From Paraburkholderia piptadeniae (GTDB lineage Bacteria > Pseudomonadota > Gammaproteobacteria > Burkholderiales > Burkholderiaceae): a DNA stretch of 64,000 nucleotides. Below, piece after piece: positions 25,549 through 33,627 of this stretch. Each line of letters opens with the position of its first letter. Position 1 is the stretch's first letter. The stretch spans positions 1-64,000 of the forward strand of contig NZ_CYGY02000068.1 of the NCBI RefSeq assembly GCF_900007165.1, read 5' to 3'. The position numbers and the translations under genes are program-made. The notes below the pieces were generated by a model, which ran no database searches, was not told the origin of the DNA, and saw nothing but the letters and a program-made list of their open reading frames with translations.

Positions 25549-25878
25549 CGGGATTTGGAAGCGGTGCAGGCAGTCTTTGGTGTCATGCTTCGCGAGCGGC
25601 GACTTGCGGCCGGATTAACGCAGGAGCAGTTGGCCTTCGAGGCGTCCATCCGCCGCAACTACGTGAGCATGCTGGAACTTGGACAGCACCAACCGACGCT
25701 GACCATGCTGTTCGCGCTCGCCACAGCCCTGGACTGCACGCCGAGCGATCTGCTCGCCGACCTGGAAACGCGGCTTGCCCAGTCCGGAGGCCGAAAACAC
25801 CGGCTGAAACGGCAACGTGCCACTACAACCGTTGCCGAACTCCCACCGAAAACGCCGGCGCGCGGCCGGACGCGTTGA
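25528..25878 (+). CDS. XRE-family helix-turn-helix regulator
   Basis: A 116-residue protein with one Cro/C1-type helix-turn-helix: GVMLRERRLAAGLTQEQLA, then IRRNYVSMLELGQHQPTL and MLFALATALDCTPSDLLADL. The C-terminal tail is basic. The size resembles controller proteins of restriction or toxin modules. GTG 25528 is the apparent start with a weak GGGA upstream; in-frame starts further in would leave the helix-turn-helix intact. Two palindromes at 25485-25548 are likely its operators, and it is divergent from the three-gene unknown operon. Confidence 0.85.
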   Translation: MLPFHWERDLEAVQAVFGVMLRERRLAAGLTQEQLAFEASIRRNYVSMLELGQHQPTLTMLFALATALDCTPSDLLADLETRLAQSGGRKHRLKRQRATTTVAELPPKTPARGRTR

Positions 25879-26180
25879 CGGCGGGGGGCACATCTGGTAC
25901 CCGAAACACGGCCTGCCCCGTTGCCCCGCGTTATCGAGAGACCGTACGTAAAACGGAGGCTTCGATTGCAGGTTCATTGTCGGCGGCGTAACACGGCCAT
26001 GTGAACTAACTCGGCCATGTGAGCGCAATATGGCAGTCGCGGGAACGGGCGGCACGCAAGCAGTTTAACGGGCGATAAACCGGTCACGGATCAACCTTGC
26101 TGTTTCCACGTTACAAGAGTCGCCGCTCGCGATAAGGTCCGAATATTCCTGAACCGGTGGGCAGCTGCCCGGCCGTCGCG
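25879..26180. other. Non-coding gap with short direct repeat
   Basis: No gene is supported in these 302 bases. CGGCCATGTGA occurs twice about 19 bp apart near 26000-26023, perhaps part of an old mobile-element end. The region separates the XRE gene from the convergent frameshifted HEPN-like gene. Confidence 0.35.
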
Positions 26181-26730
26181 TTAGAAGATGCCGAATCTGA
26201 ACGCGTAATCGACCTCTTCACGAAGTGCCACGCATCCCTTGATTACGGTCAACGCTGAAGTAACCAGCAACACATCCCTGTCGCGATCGCCGCCACGTTC
26301 GGGCGACCAGACCTTCGCCCCGTGAAAAAGGTTGTTCCTGACACGCCGGACCATCAGCAAGACCTGCTGGGCCTTTTTCAGGTTCCCGTCGGGAACCGAT
26401 TCCTGCCAATGGATACGTCCTTCCCTGAGTACCTGCTTGCGAGGTGGATGCCTCAGCAAATAGTCGACGCTTTGCTCAAACTGTTCGTCCTTCACACGCC
26501 TGAAATGCCAGTCGATATCGATCGCAAACCCGTCCCAATCGGCTTCGACAGATTTCTGGCTACCCTTTGAAGCCAGAACACTTCAAGGCGTATTCACAAC
26601 GCGCAAACGTGCCCAAAAACTCATACGTCAATTGCTCCGGAAGTGGCACCTGAGGAAACAGGATTTCATCGGCTTTTCCGGTGTGCGATCCGTTAGCCGC
26701 CTCGCGCGTAGCTGAGTGTCTGATTGACAT
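26181..26730 (-). pseudogene. HEPN-like protein gene broken by a one-base frameshift
   Basis: Reading from ATG 26730 (GGGAGG ten bases upstream) gives MSIRHSATREAANG and then LPEQLTYEFLGTFARCEYALK up to a TAG at 26560-26562. One base out of phase, the sense continues at once as SVEADWDGFAIDIDWHFRRV and on to 26181, including RRVRNNLFHGAK, an R-x4-H motif of HEPN ribonuclease-fold proteins. Removing one base in the AAAGGG tract would restore a 182-residue protein. HEPN domains act in toxin-antitoxin and abortive-infection systems. The phase change is +1 and the tract is not a standard -1 slippery heptamer, so mutation is more likely than programmed shifting. Confidence 0.65.
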
Positions 26731-26762
26731 ATTCTGATCGCCTCCCGTTCACTTTCAGTAAT

Positions 26763-27130
26763 TCACCAATACGGAACGCCGATGACCTGATTCATCACGT
26801 TAGCAAATGTGCCCGTTCCGATTCCCACCAGGATCGCCCCTGCGACCGCCCCCGTCGCCCATGCCTCCCCGGGGCCCCATTTGCCGCTCCAGCGTCGCAT
26901 AACGTGGCCTGTGCCATGAGCCCACCAGCATTTTCTGGAGCCGCCATGCGATGAAAATTGCAATGAGGATCGCGACTGGCGCAGCCCAACGCCGGTAGTC
27001 CTAGCGAATCTTCGTCGCGGGCCCGTCGAACGACGAGCCCCAAGGCGAGGGCAATGGACGCCGCAAAAACCAGCGAAAAGACACCATAGGAACTGCGACC
27101 CGCTGTTGGCACAAGACTCTCCGTTTTCAT
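26763..27130 (-). pseudogene. Degraded small membrane-protein gene
   Basis: Three hydrophobic stretches lie on one strand but in three reading phases: YGVFSLVFAASIALALGLVV after ATG 27130, then WAAPVAILIAIFIAWRL, then WATGAVAGAILVGIGTGTF near the end. Together they suggest a 3-helix membrane protein whose frame was broken twice. No family is recognised. The reading is tentative, because GC-rich DNA can give chance hydrophobic runs. Confidence 0.35.
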
Positions 27131-27210
27131 CGAAGCCGGATCGTCGCTGGCGTTTCGCGATGTGTCGCGCACCACGGCATACAGCGCAACCTCAAGCCGG
27201 GTAGAAACAC

Positions 27211-27423
27211 TCAGGAGCCGATGAAATCATTCGAGCCCAACTTCCTTGAACCATGCCTGACTTCGTATGCGCTTCCAAGTTCGCGCTGCACGCCCTCGGC
27301 TTCGTCCCTGGTCAAGAACATCCCGGCGAGATCCCAGGGGCTATTGCGAATAACGGCCCATCCAACGATCCATCCTTCGTTGTCGCTGTCCAATGCATAA
27401 GACTTCTTTTGCTCTTCGGTCAC
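27211..27423 (-). CDS. Small unknown protein
   Basis: A 70-residue soluble protein starting with GTG, supported by GGAGGA nine bases upstream (27433-27438). The sequence (DSDNEGWIVGWAVIRNSPW, LTRDEAEGVQREL) is acidic with a strand-helix pattern, similar to small accessory proteins of plasmids and islands. No function is assigned. Confidence 0.6.
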   Translation of the reverse strand: MTEEQKKSYALDSDNEGWIVGWAVIRNSPWDLAGMFLTRDEAEGVQRELGSAYEVRHGSRKLGSNDFIGS

Positions 27424-27482
27424 CTCTGTTTTCCTCCGTTCCTCAGCATCCCCATGTGGGATAGTTCTCCGACTAGGTCAAT

Positions 27483-27905
27483 CTAGCCAGCAACATGACG
27501 GGCTTTCAGCAACGAGCATGCGACGCCCAGAACGACCTGTTCGTCCGGCTCTCTCGAGAAAGAGACCGCGACTTTCGGGGCTTCGGATTGCGACGCGACC
27601 TGCTTGCCCGCCTTATCGTACAGACGTGAAGCCAGAATCCATGTTGAATCGCCACCGCACGTGCCGACGCGCTGGTATTCGACTGCAGCAACACTGCTCC
27701 CCGGCGCTGTTTCGGTGCGCCGCTCCCAGTATGTCACACGCCCATCGTTTCGAAGCGCAATAGAACTCGCATCGACATAGAGCCCATTCACCTGGTTGGG
27801 GTGCCACTGGACTGCCTTCCAGGCGGACCCGGAATCCAGGGGAAGTTCCGCTTTGGCCACCATTGCGACGGTGACCAGGCCAGCAGCAAAAATCAGTTTT
27901 TTCAT
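27483..27905 (-). CDS. Exported surface-adhesin-E-like protein
   Basis: A 140-residue protein with a clear signal peptide (MKKLIFAAGLVTVAMVAKA, cleaved before ELPLD). The mature part, VNGLYVDASSIALRNDGRVTYWER, followed by a cysteine (GTCGGDST) and a second cysteine near the end (VACSLL), fits the small periplasmic 'surface-adhesin protein E' type common in betaproteobacteria, with a likely disulphide. ATG 27905 is favoured over ATG 27914 because GGA lies at a better distance. The function is unknown; it is probably in the cell envelope. Confidence 0.7.
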   Translation of the reverse strand: MKKLIFAAGLVTVAMVAKAELPLDSGSAWKAVQWHPNQVNGLYVDASSIALRNDGRVTYWERRTETAPGSSVAAVEYQRVGTCGGDSTWILASRLYDKAGKQVASQSEAPKVAVSFSREPDEQVVLGVACSLLKARHVAG

Positions 27906-27962
27906 CAGTTTCATTCCGGTTTGACGATATGTCCCGCCCGTATCGAATACGTTAAACGACCT

Positions 27963-28895
27963 TCATCCTGTTCCGCCCGTCTGCGCTAAAGTCTTGACAC
28001 AAGTCGAGCGTTCCCGCTGCAAGATTTCGGGCAGGTGAGTGCCGATAAAAGTCAAAAGCGAGAAAGCCTTCAGACTGTTTATCTCCGTCCCGTAGTCCGA
28101 GACCTCCCCGTGCATGACCTGATGCCGGTTCAACACGGTAAAGCGCCCTCCCTCCTTCTGAGCGGCTTGCTTCCTGGCGTTGGCGCTTTTCATGAAGTCG
28201 AGATCGTGCAAGGTCAGCAGCGGGTGTATCAAATCCAGCAGCGCCGGGTCTGCCGCAAGTTGCTCGCGCAGGGCGACGGAGGCTTGCAACTCTGGCTGTC
28301 CGCGCATGTCCTTCACGCGCGTGTCCTTCATGAACGCAGATTTAACATCCGCGATCTCTGTCAACAGGCCGTCTGCCTGAGCAATGAAAACCGGAATCGC
28401 CAGGCAGTAACCGTCGGTTCCGAGCGCCTTGTGCGCGTTCACCGCCGCCTGGATGACGGGTGCTCGGGCCGGGTGTTTTTTAAAAAGCTCATCAGCAAAA
28501 AAATCAAGATTGTCGCGATAGTACTGCGTAAGCACCTGATCAATTTCGTCGGGCAGCGCCCCGTTGAGCTTATCGATCAGTTCAATCACACCCTGCAGCG
28601 AATCGCTCCAGCCAAAAAACCAACCGTTACCCGCAGCGAGTGTCATCGCAGCTTTGGACTGCGCTGGCAACGCTTGCATCCTGCGAATTGCTTCGGACCA
28701 GTCGATCCGTTCCAATGCGTGCAGGTGCAGCGCGATCCGGGGAAAGATTTCCTGGGCGACAGCCTGAATGCCGAGGCTCATTGAATTGAACATCGCAAGG
28801 CCGCGCGCAATGACTGGCGCGTATTGCTCGAGTTCGCTCTGCCACTTCTGCGCGACTGCGAGGATGTGCAAGTCTGCCGGAGTTTCTTGCGCCAT
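27963..28895 (-). CDS. HEPN-like C-terminal domain protein, possible abortive-infection factor
   Basis: A 310-residue, mostly helical protein. Near the C-terminus LNRHQVMHGEVSDYGTEINSLKAFSLL carries R257-x4-H262, the RNase motif of HEPN domains, in the 'NRH..HG...dyGt..NslkalsLL' setting seen in many uncharacterised defence-type proteins. The N-terminal 150 residues are helical with no known motif. ATG 28895 follows a GCGGAA. It is an intact gene only 1.2 kb from the second, frameshifted HEPN-like gene. RNase activity is inferred from the motif alone. Confidence 0.65.
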   Translation of the reverse strand: MAQETPADLHILAVAQKWQSELEQYAPVIARGLAMFNSMSLGIQAVAQEIFPRIALHLHALERIDWSEAIRRMQALPAQSKAAMTLAAGNGWFFGWSDSLQGVIELIDKLNGALPDEIDQVLTQYYRDNLDFFADELFKKHPARAPVIQAAVNAHKALGTDGYCLAIPVFIAQADGLLTEIADVKSAFMKDTRVKDMRGQPELQASVALREQLAADPALLDLIHPLLTLHDLDFMKSANARKQAAQKEGGRFTVLNRHQVMHGEVSDYGTEINSLKAFSLLTFIGTHLPEILQRERSTCVKTLAQTGGTG

Positions 28896-29337
28896 TCTTA
28901 TTCCGCTTTTTGAGGTGAATTCTCGTGATGACGTCCGGGCAATGCGGCGTCGCCGAGCATGTGACGCCGGCCCGCGATCGCATCAGTTTGACACGCGCGA
29001 AGCGTCTGGACGGCTGCCTGAACTGTCGTGCACGGCCACCACTCGCTGACGTCGGGCGGCAGAAGAACTCATATGCGAACCCTTGGGTGAATAACGGCAT
29101 CTGCCACGCTTCCTTTAGTCCCGTCCATCGTCGTCCCGACTACGGCGAAGGCTGCCCGCAGGGAGCTATCCAAACAGGGCGTCGGGATAAGAACCGCGTT
29201 GAGTCGACCCAAGGGCTGAGGTGGCCATCGAGGTCGGGCTTATTGCCGTTGCGCGAAATTACGGAAGGCGATGGACCCACCGCGTTTCCGCGCAGCGCCG
29301 CCCGAGTGTTAAGCTCTGACGGTCGCGATAATCATTC
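28896..29337. other. 442-bp stretch without a supported gene
   Basis: This gap separates the divergent HEPN-like and Mrr-like genes. Open frames cross it, but their composition is that of random GC-rich DNA, and no start signal or family match was seen. It must hold the two promoters, but none is clear enough to mark. Confidence 0.4.
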
Positions 29338-30261
29338 TTGTCCGTGTCCAGTCTAAAGCCTTCGGCAGTTAAATTTATCAAGCTTGGCTATGGTGGCGAA
29401 TGGGAGGCCCAGTGCCTGTCATCGGGAACGCTGAGGTTTGGATATCACGAAACACCGGACGATCTCTGCGTCCGGGGCGACTGGGAGGCAGTGCGTGAGC
29501 TATGGATCGGCTTGCGCAATGGCAATGGCGGGACTGCCACCCGTGACACAGATCAGATCAGGGCGTTTTATACAACCGGTCCCGACTCAGTCTTCATTAC
29601 CTTCTCCGGTGGCTACCTCTACTGGTGTCAGCCGGTTGGGCAGGTCGAAGTCCTGGATGATGGCAGCCGCCTGCGAAGGACGCTGTGCGGCTGGCACAAC
29701 CGCAGCCTCGCGGGCGTGCCGCTAACGATGGATCGGCTTAGCGGCCACCTGCTGAAAGTCCAGGGGTTCCGGGGCACGATTTGCAATGTCGATGCGCGTG
29801 ACTACCTGGTCCGCAAGATCAACGACGAACCGTTACCCGAAGTCTCGGCTGCGATCGCCGCGGAGGCAGCTCACAAGCTTGCAATTGTCGACTTGTGCCG
29901 GTTACTGACGTGGCAGGACTTTGAGCTGCTTGTGGATCTTCTGTTTTCGACAAGCGGTTGGCGCCGCACAGGCGCGGTGGGTCGTACGCAGAAAACCGTC
30001 GATCTTGAACTGGAGTTGCCGACCACAGGAGAGAAGGCATTCGTACAGGTCAAGTCAGACGCGACCGTCGCGTCGCTGTCGGAGTATGTCGAACAGTTCG
30101 GATCGAGTGCTGCGTACGCCAGAATGTTCTTTGTATGGCACACAGGGGCCCTGCCGGAACACACCGCGATCGAGGGTGTCACGCTGCTGGGACCCACACG
30201 GCTGGCTCAGCTCATTCTCGACAGTGGGCTGTCAAGGTGGCTTCGTGAAAAGGTTTCATAG
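29338..30261 (+). CDS. Mrr-like restriction-endonuclease-fold protein
   Basis: A 307-residue protein with two parts. Residues 10-165 form a conserved domain of unknown role (FIKLGYGGEWEAQCLSSGTLRFGY, DQIRAFYTTGPDSVFITFSGGYLYWC in pieces, MDRLSGHLLKVQGFRGT). Residues 185-300 look like the Mrr/PD-(D/E)xK nuclease fold: LTWQDFELLVDLLF, D222 in VDLELEL, and the QVK core (Q237, K239). Mrr-type enzymes cut modified or foreign DNA. TTG 29338 or GTG 29344 is the start; neither has a strong ribosome site. It stands beside other defence-type genes, and the IS66 element begins 110 bp after it. Confidence 0.75.
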   Translation: MSVSSLKPSAVKFIKLGYGGEWEAQCLSSGTLRFGYHETPDDLCVRGDWEAVRELWIGLRNGNGGTATRDTDQIRAFYTTGPDSVFITFSGGYLYWCQPVGQVEVLDDGSRLRRTLCGWHNRSLAGVPLTMDRLSGHLLKVQGFRGTICNVDARDYLVRKINDEPLPEVSAAIAAEAAHKLAIVDLCRLLTWQDFELLVDLLFSTSGWRRTGAVGRTQKTVDLELELPTTGEKAFVQVKSDATVASLSEYVEQFGSSAAYARMFFVWHTGALPEHTAIEGVTLLGPTRLAQLILDSGLSRWLREKVS

Positions 30262-30458
30262 CATGGAACACAATAAGTAGAACGAACCGAACCGCATTTC
30301 GTCGAACCTCCGATGTTTCTCCGCGTTGCGCCATGGTGCCCTGTCATCCGGTGTCACATGGCACAGCGCCGTAAGGGTCCGGTGAAGTCAGGTTGAGGTT
30401 CGTGGTCTGCGCATAGGAGCATCGTGTCCATCAAAAGCTTGATGGAGACGTGTACACC

Positions 30459-30851
30459 ATGGCGGACGACGATCGGATTGATGAGGGAGTGGTACCGGCA
30501 ATAGAGCGTCGCAAACACAGCCGGGAATTCAAGGAGATGGCGGTGCGCGCGGCGATGCAACCGCACGTGTCGATCGCGGCGGTGGCGCTGCATTACCGCC
30601 TGAACGCAAACCTGCTGCGCCGATGGGTGGTGGCAGCGCGACAGCGTGCGGGCGACCATCCGGCGCCGGATGAAGCGCAGCCGCCACCGACGGCGACATT
30701 CGTGCCACTACAACTACAAGCACCGGTTGCTGCAACTGATCGGGGCGAGATCCGCATCGAGATTCGCCGCGGTGCTGCCACGATTACGCTCTACTGGCCG
30801 GTGTCGGCGGCCGATGATTGCGCGGCCTGGCTACAGGGGTGGTTGCGATGA
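30459..30851 (+). CDS. tnpA: IS66 accessory protein TnpA
   Basis: A 130-residue IS66 first-frame protein with a helix-turn-helix: HSREFKEMAVRAAMQPHVSIAAVALHYRLNANLLRRW, typical of the IS66/IS3-like OrfA fold, and a C-terminal IEIRRGAATITLYWP shared by IS66 TnpA proteins. ATG 30459 is used. The stop TGA overlaps the tnpB ATG (ATGA), as in other IS66 elements. Confidence 0.9.
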   Translation: MADDDRIDEGVVPAIERRKHSREFKEMAVRAAMQPHVSIAAVALHYRLNANLLRRWVVAARQRAGDHPAPDEAQPPPTATFVPLQLQAPVAATDRGEIRIEIRRGAATITLYWPVSAADDCAAWLQGWLR

Positions 30852-31183
30852 TCCGCATCGACGCGATCTGGCTGGCAACTGAGCCCGTGGACATGCGGGC
30901 GGGCGCCGATACGCTGCTCGCACGCGTGGTCAAGGTATTCGGCGCGGCGCGCCCGCACCATGCTTACCTGTTTGCCAACCGGCATTCGACGCGAATGAAG
31001 GTGTTGGTCTACGACGGCCTGGGGATCTGGCTGGCCACGCGGCGCCTGAATCGCGGGCGGTTCGTCTGGAGCAACGGCGAGCAGTCCGTTGCACTGCCGC
31101 TGAATCAGGAACAGTTACGGGCACTGGTGACGGGACTGCCGTGGCGCACACTGGCAAGCGATCACGCCATTACTGTGGTGTGA
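30848..31183 (+). CDS. tnpB: IS66 accessory protein TnpB
   Basis: A 111-residue protein with the IS66 Orf2 signature: IWLATEPVDMRAGADTLLA, HAYLFANRHSTRMKVLVYDGLGIWL, and RLNRGRFVW. TnpB is needed for IS66 transposition, but its biochemical role is not settled. It is translationally coupled to tnpA by a four-base overlap. Confidence 0.95.
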   Translation: MIRIDAIWLATEPVDMRAGADTLLARVVKVFGAARPHHAYLFANRHSTRMKVLVYDGLGIWLATRRLNRGRFVWSNGEQSVALPLNQEQLRALVTGLPWRTLASDHAITVV

Positions 31184-31246
31184 GGCCAACGCGCACGTAA
31201 ACAGTTTCGCTTCCTGATGCGTGGCGTGTCTGTCAGACTCGCTGTC

Positions 31247-32815
31247 ATGGACCAGCCCGTCGATCTCGCCACGCTCAGCGCTGACCAGTTGCGAACACTG
31301 GCTACGGAGCTGGTCGCCCAGCTCGCAGACAGGCAACGCGAAGTTGGTGAGAAGGAACGGGAGCTGCAGTATCGGCAAACCCGCATCGACCAGCTCACGC
31401 ATGAGCTCTCGGTCATCAAACGGCAACAGTTTGGCAAGCGCAGCGAGCAGTTCAATACGGAACAGATGAGCCTGCTCGACGAGGCGATCGATACGGATCT
31501 GGCCGCGATTGAAGCCGAGCTCGAACAGCTTCAGCCGGATACGCCGGAGCGCAGATCACGGCAGCTGCAACGTCCGCGACGCGCGCCGTTGCCTGCGCAT
31601 CTGCCGCGAAGCGACATTCATCACGATCCGGATACCACGACGTGCCACTGCGGCTGCGAGCTTGAGCGCATTGGCGAAGACATTAGCGAGAAGCTTGACT
31701 ACACGCCAGGCGCGTTCACAGTCGAGCGACATATCCGCGGCAAGTGGGTGTGCCGTCAATGCGAGACGCTGACGCAGACACCCGTGCCCGCGCACATCAT
31801 CGACAAGGGCATCCCTACTGCCGCGCTGTTGGCCTGGGTGCTGGTATCGAAGTTCGCCGATCATCTGCCGCTGTACCGGCTTGAGCGCGTCTGCGTCCGC
31901 GCAGGGCTGGCGATCCCTCAGTCGACGCTGGGCGACTGGGTGGGTGTATGCGGCGTGCGATTGCGGCCGCTGGTCGATGCATTGCGCGAACAGATCCTGC
32001 GTCAGGGTGTGTTGCATGCTGATGAAACGCCTGTGCAGATGCTCAGTCCGGGCAAAGGCAAGACACATCGTGCGTATCTTTGGGCGTATGCCACGACGCA
32101 ATACGCGTCGATCAAGGCAGTCGTGTATGACTTCGCCGACAGCCGCGCTGGCGAGCATGCGCGCGCCTTCCTGGGCGACTGGCATGGCAAGCTGGTGTGC
32201 GACGACTATAGCGGCTACAAGAACAGTTTTACCCGGGGCATCACGGAGATCGGCTGTGCCGCGCATGCGCGACGCAAGTTCTTCGAGCTGCATGCAAACC
32301 ATCAGAGTGAGATCGCCGGGCAGGCATTGAAATACTTCGGCACGCTATACGAAATCGAACGGGAAGCCGCGGTGCTTGATCCCGATGCACGGCGTGCGCT
32401 GCGGCATAGCCGTTCGCGACCGGTGATGGATGCGTTGCATGCGTGGATGAGCGCGCAGCGGTGCCTGGTTCCAGAAGCCTCAGGAATTGCGAAAGCCCTG
32501 GACTACAACCTCAATCGCTGGGCGGCGCTCACGCGCTATCTCGACGATGGGCACGTGCCCATTGATAACAACTGGATTGAGAACCAGATCCGTCCCTGGG
32601 CGACTGGGAGGAAAAACTGGTTGTTCGCGGGCTCACTTCGCGCCGGCGAACGTGCCGCTGCCATCATGAGCCTGATTCGCTCGGCACAATTGAACGGGCA
32701 CGATCCGCTCTCCTATCTGAAGGACGTGCTCACGCGTCTGCCAACACATCGCGCTTCTGACATCGAACAGTTGCTTCCTCACTGCTGGGCTCCCGCGTTG
32801 CCCGATCTCAGCTAG
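31247..32815 (+). CDS. tnpC: IS66 transposase TnpC
   Basis: A DDE transposase of 522 residues from ATG 31247 (ATG 31217 in the same frame adds ten). It has an N-terminal coiled coil (QREVGEKERELQYRQTRIDQL), the basic KRQQFGKRSEQF segment, a zinc-finger-like CHCGCELERIGED...CRQCE region, and the catalytic triad in HADETPVQML, DDYSGYK and NNWIENQIRPWA. All three catalytic acids are present, so the enzyme looks functional. Confidence 0.95.
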   Translation: MDQPVDLATLSADQLRTLATELVAQLADRQREVGEKERELQYRQTRIDQLTHELSVIKRQQFGKRSEQFNTEQMSLLDEAIDTDLAAIEAELEQLQPDTPERRSRQLQRPRRAPLPAHLPRSDIHHDPDTTTCHCGCELERIGEDISEKLDYTPGAFTVERHIRGKWVCRQCETLTQTPVPAHIIDKGIPTAALLAWVLVSKFADHLPLYRLERVCVRAGLAIPQSTLGDWVGVCGVRLRPLVDALREQILRQGVLHADETPVQMLSPGKGKTHRAYLWAYATTQYASIKAVVYDFADSRAGEHARAFLGDWHGKLVCDDYSGYKNSFTRGITEIGCAAHARRKFFELHANHQSEIAGQALKYFGTLYEIEREAAVLDPDARRALRHSRSRPVMDALHAWMSAQRCLVPEASGIAKALDYNLNRWAALTRYLDDGHVPIDNNWIENQIRPWATGRKNWLFAGSLRAGERAAAIMSLIRSAQLNGHDPLSYLKDVLTRLPTHRASDIEQLLPHCWAPALPDLS

Positions 32816-33023
32816 CCAGCTCGCTCCCGTGCCTTCGCCGGGCGCTTACACAGCGCCACGCCTCCTCGGACCTTGCAATGCAATTACAACCTCGCGCTTC
32901 GCGAACCTTGCGAAAACCATACCGTGGCCTCCGGATGTATGTGGCTCGGGGCCCGGAGCCCCTGCTGAAAACGGTACGTACCCGGTTAATTTCTGTAACG
33001 GAGACGACGGATTAGGTAATAAC

Positions 33024-33049
33024 CATGATGAGGGTAACCCCTTATACTG
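33024..33049 (+). promoter_or_regulatory. Conserved promoter/operator box of DUF4148 gene, copy 1
   Basis: CATGATGAGGGTAACCCCTT followed by ATACTG lies 33 bp before the ATG of the exported DUF4148 gene. It differs by a single base from the copy at 51424-51449, 18 kb away before a second DUF4148 gene. Its core, TGAGGG-TAAC-CCCTTA, is a near-perfect 6-4-6 palindrome overlapping a TATACT -10-like hexamer. Confidence 0.65.
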
Positions 33050-33081
33050 GGACCTGATGGAACTCACCAAAAGGTTCGACC

Positions 33082-33357
33082 ATGAAACCGCTAACGCTCG
33101 CTGTTGTTCTCACCGCCCTCTGCGCTCCCGCGCTCTCCCACGCCCAGTCGTTTTCGGCGGATCAATCCAGTGCCCCGCTCACCCGCGCTCAGGTGCGCGA
33201 AGAATTTATCGCGCTCGAAAAGGCGGGATACGATCCTCAGGACAAGACAGACTATCCGTCTAACCTCGCTCAGGCGGAGTCGATCGTGGCGCAGCAGAAC
33301 CACGCCAATACCGGTTATGCAGCGAATACCAACGGTGCAATCCAGGCTCCGAGGTGA
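33082..33357 (+). CDS. Exported DUF4148 protein, copy 1
   Basis: A 91-residue secreted protein: signal peptide MKPLTLAVVLTALCAPALSHA, then the DUF4148 core LTRAQVREEFIALEKAGYDPQ and DYPSNLAQAESIVAQQN. DUF4148 proteins are abundant in Burkholderia and relatives, and their function is unknown. AAAAGG precedes ATG 33082. Its promoter box is shared with the paralogue at 51481. It sits just outside the IS66 right end and is not disturbed by it. Confidence 0.85.
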   Translation: MKPLTLAVVLTALCAPALSHAQSFSADQSSAPLTRAQVREEFIALEKAGYDPQDKTDYPSNLAQAESIVAQQNHANTGYAANTNGAIQAPR

Positions 33358-33627
33358 AGCCGCGCGTGATCTGCACGCGCTTCGAAACGTGCCACCCCGC
33401 CAGGCGCGGGCAGACCTGTTTTGACTTGAGACATTCGGAACAACGACGTGGATTGCAGGTGCTAACAGTGCGATTTCCGAATGGCGCGAACCTGATCGCA
33501 CGTTGACTAGTTCGCGACGCCCCGCGTCCGTGATCGCAGACTTGCAGCAATGCACGTCCTGTCAGCCGATGTGTCAGCGACATCGCAGGGCCGGTCGATT
33601 GGTAACCGGTCTTACAGACCGTCCCTG

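Larger units (their letters stand above)
30363..32857 (+). mobile_element. Complete IS66-family element with 8-bp target duplication
   Basis: The element runs from 30371 to 32849 (2479 bp). Its ends are inverted repeats beginning GTAAGGGTCCGGTGAAG on the left and GTAAGCGCCCGGCGAAG (read inward) on the right. The 8-bp sequence ACAGCGCC flanks both sides (30363-30370 and 32850-32857), the duplication size expected of IS66. It carries intact tnpA, tnpB and tnpC, so it is probably a recent and potentially active insertion. It interrupts no gene I can recognise. Confidence 0.95.

Noticed and set aside
26555..26572. Programmed frameshifting in the HEPN-like gene
   Set aside because: The change is +1, the tract AAAGGG is not a standard -1 heptamer in the upstream phase, and no stimulatory structure is evident, so mutation is the simpler reading.
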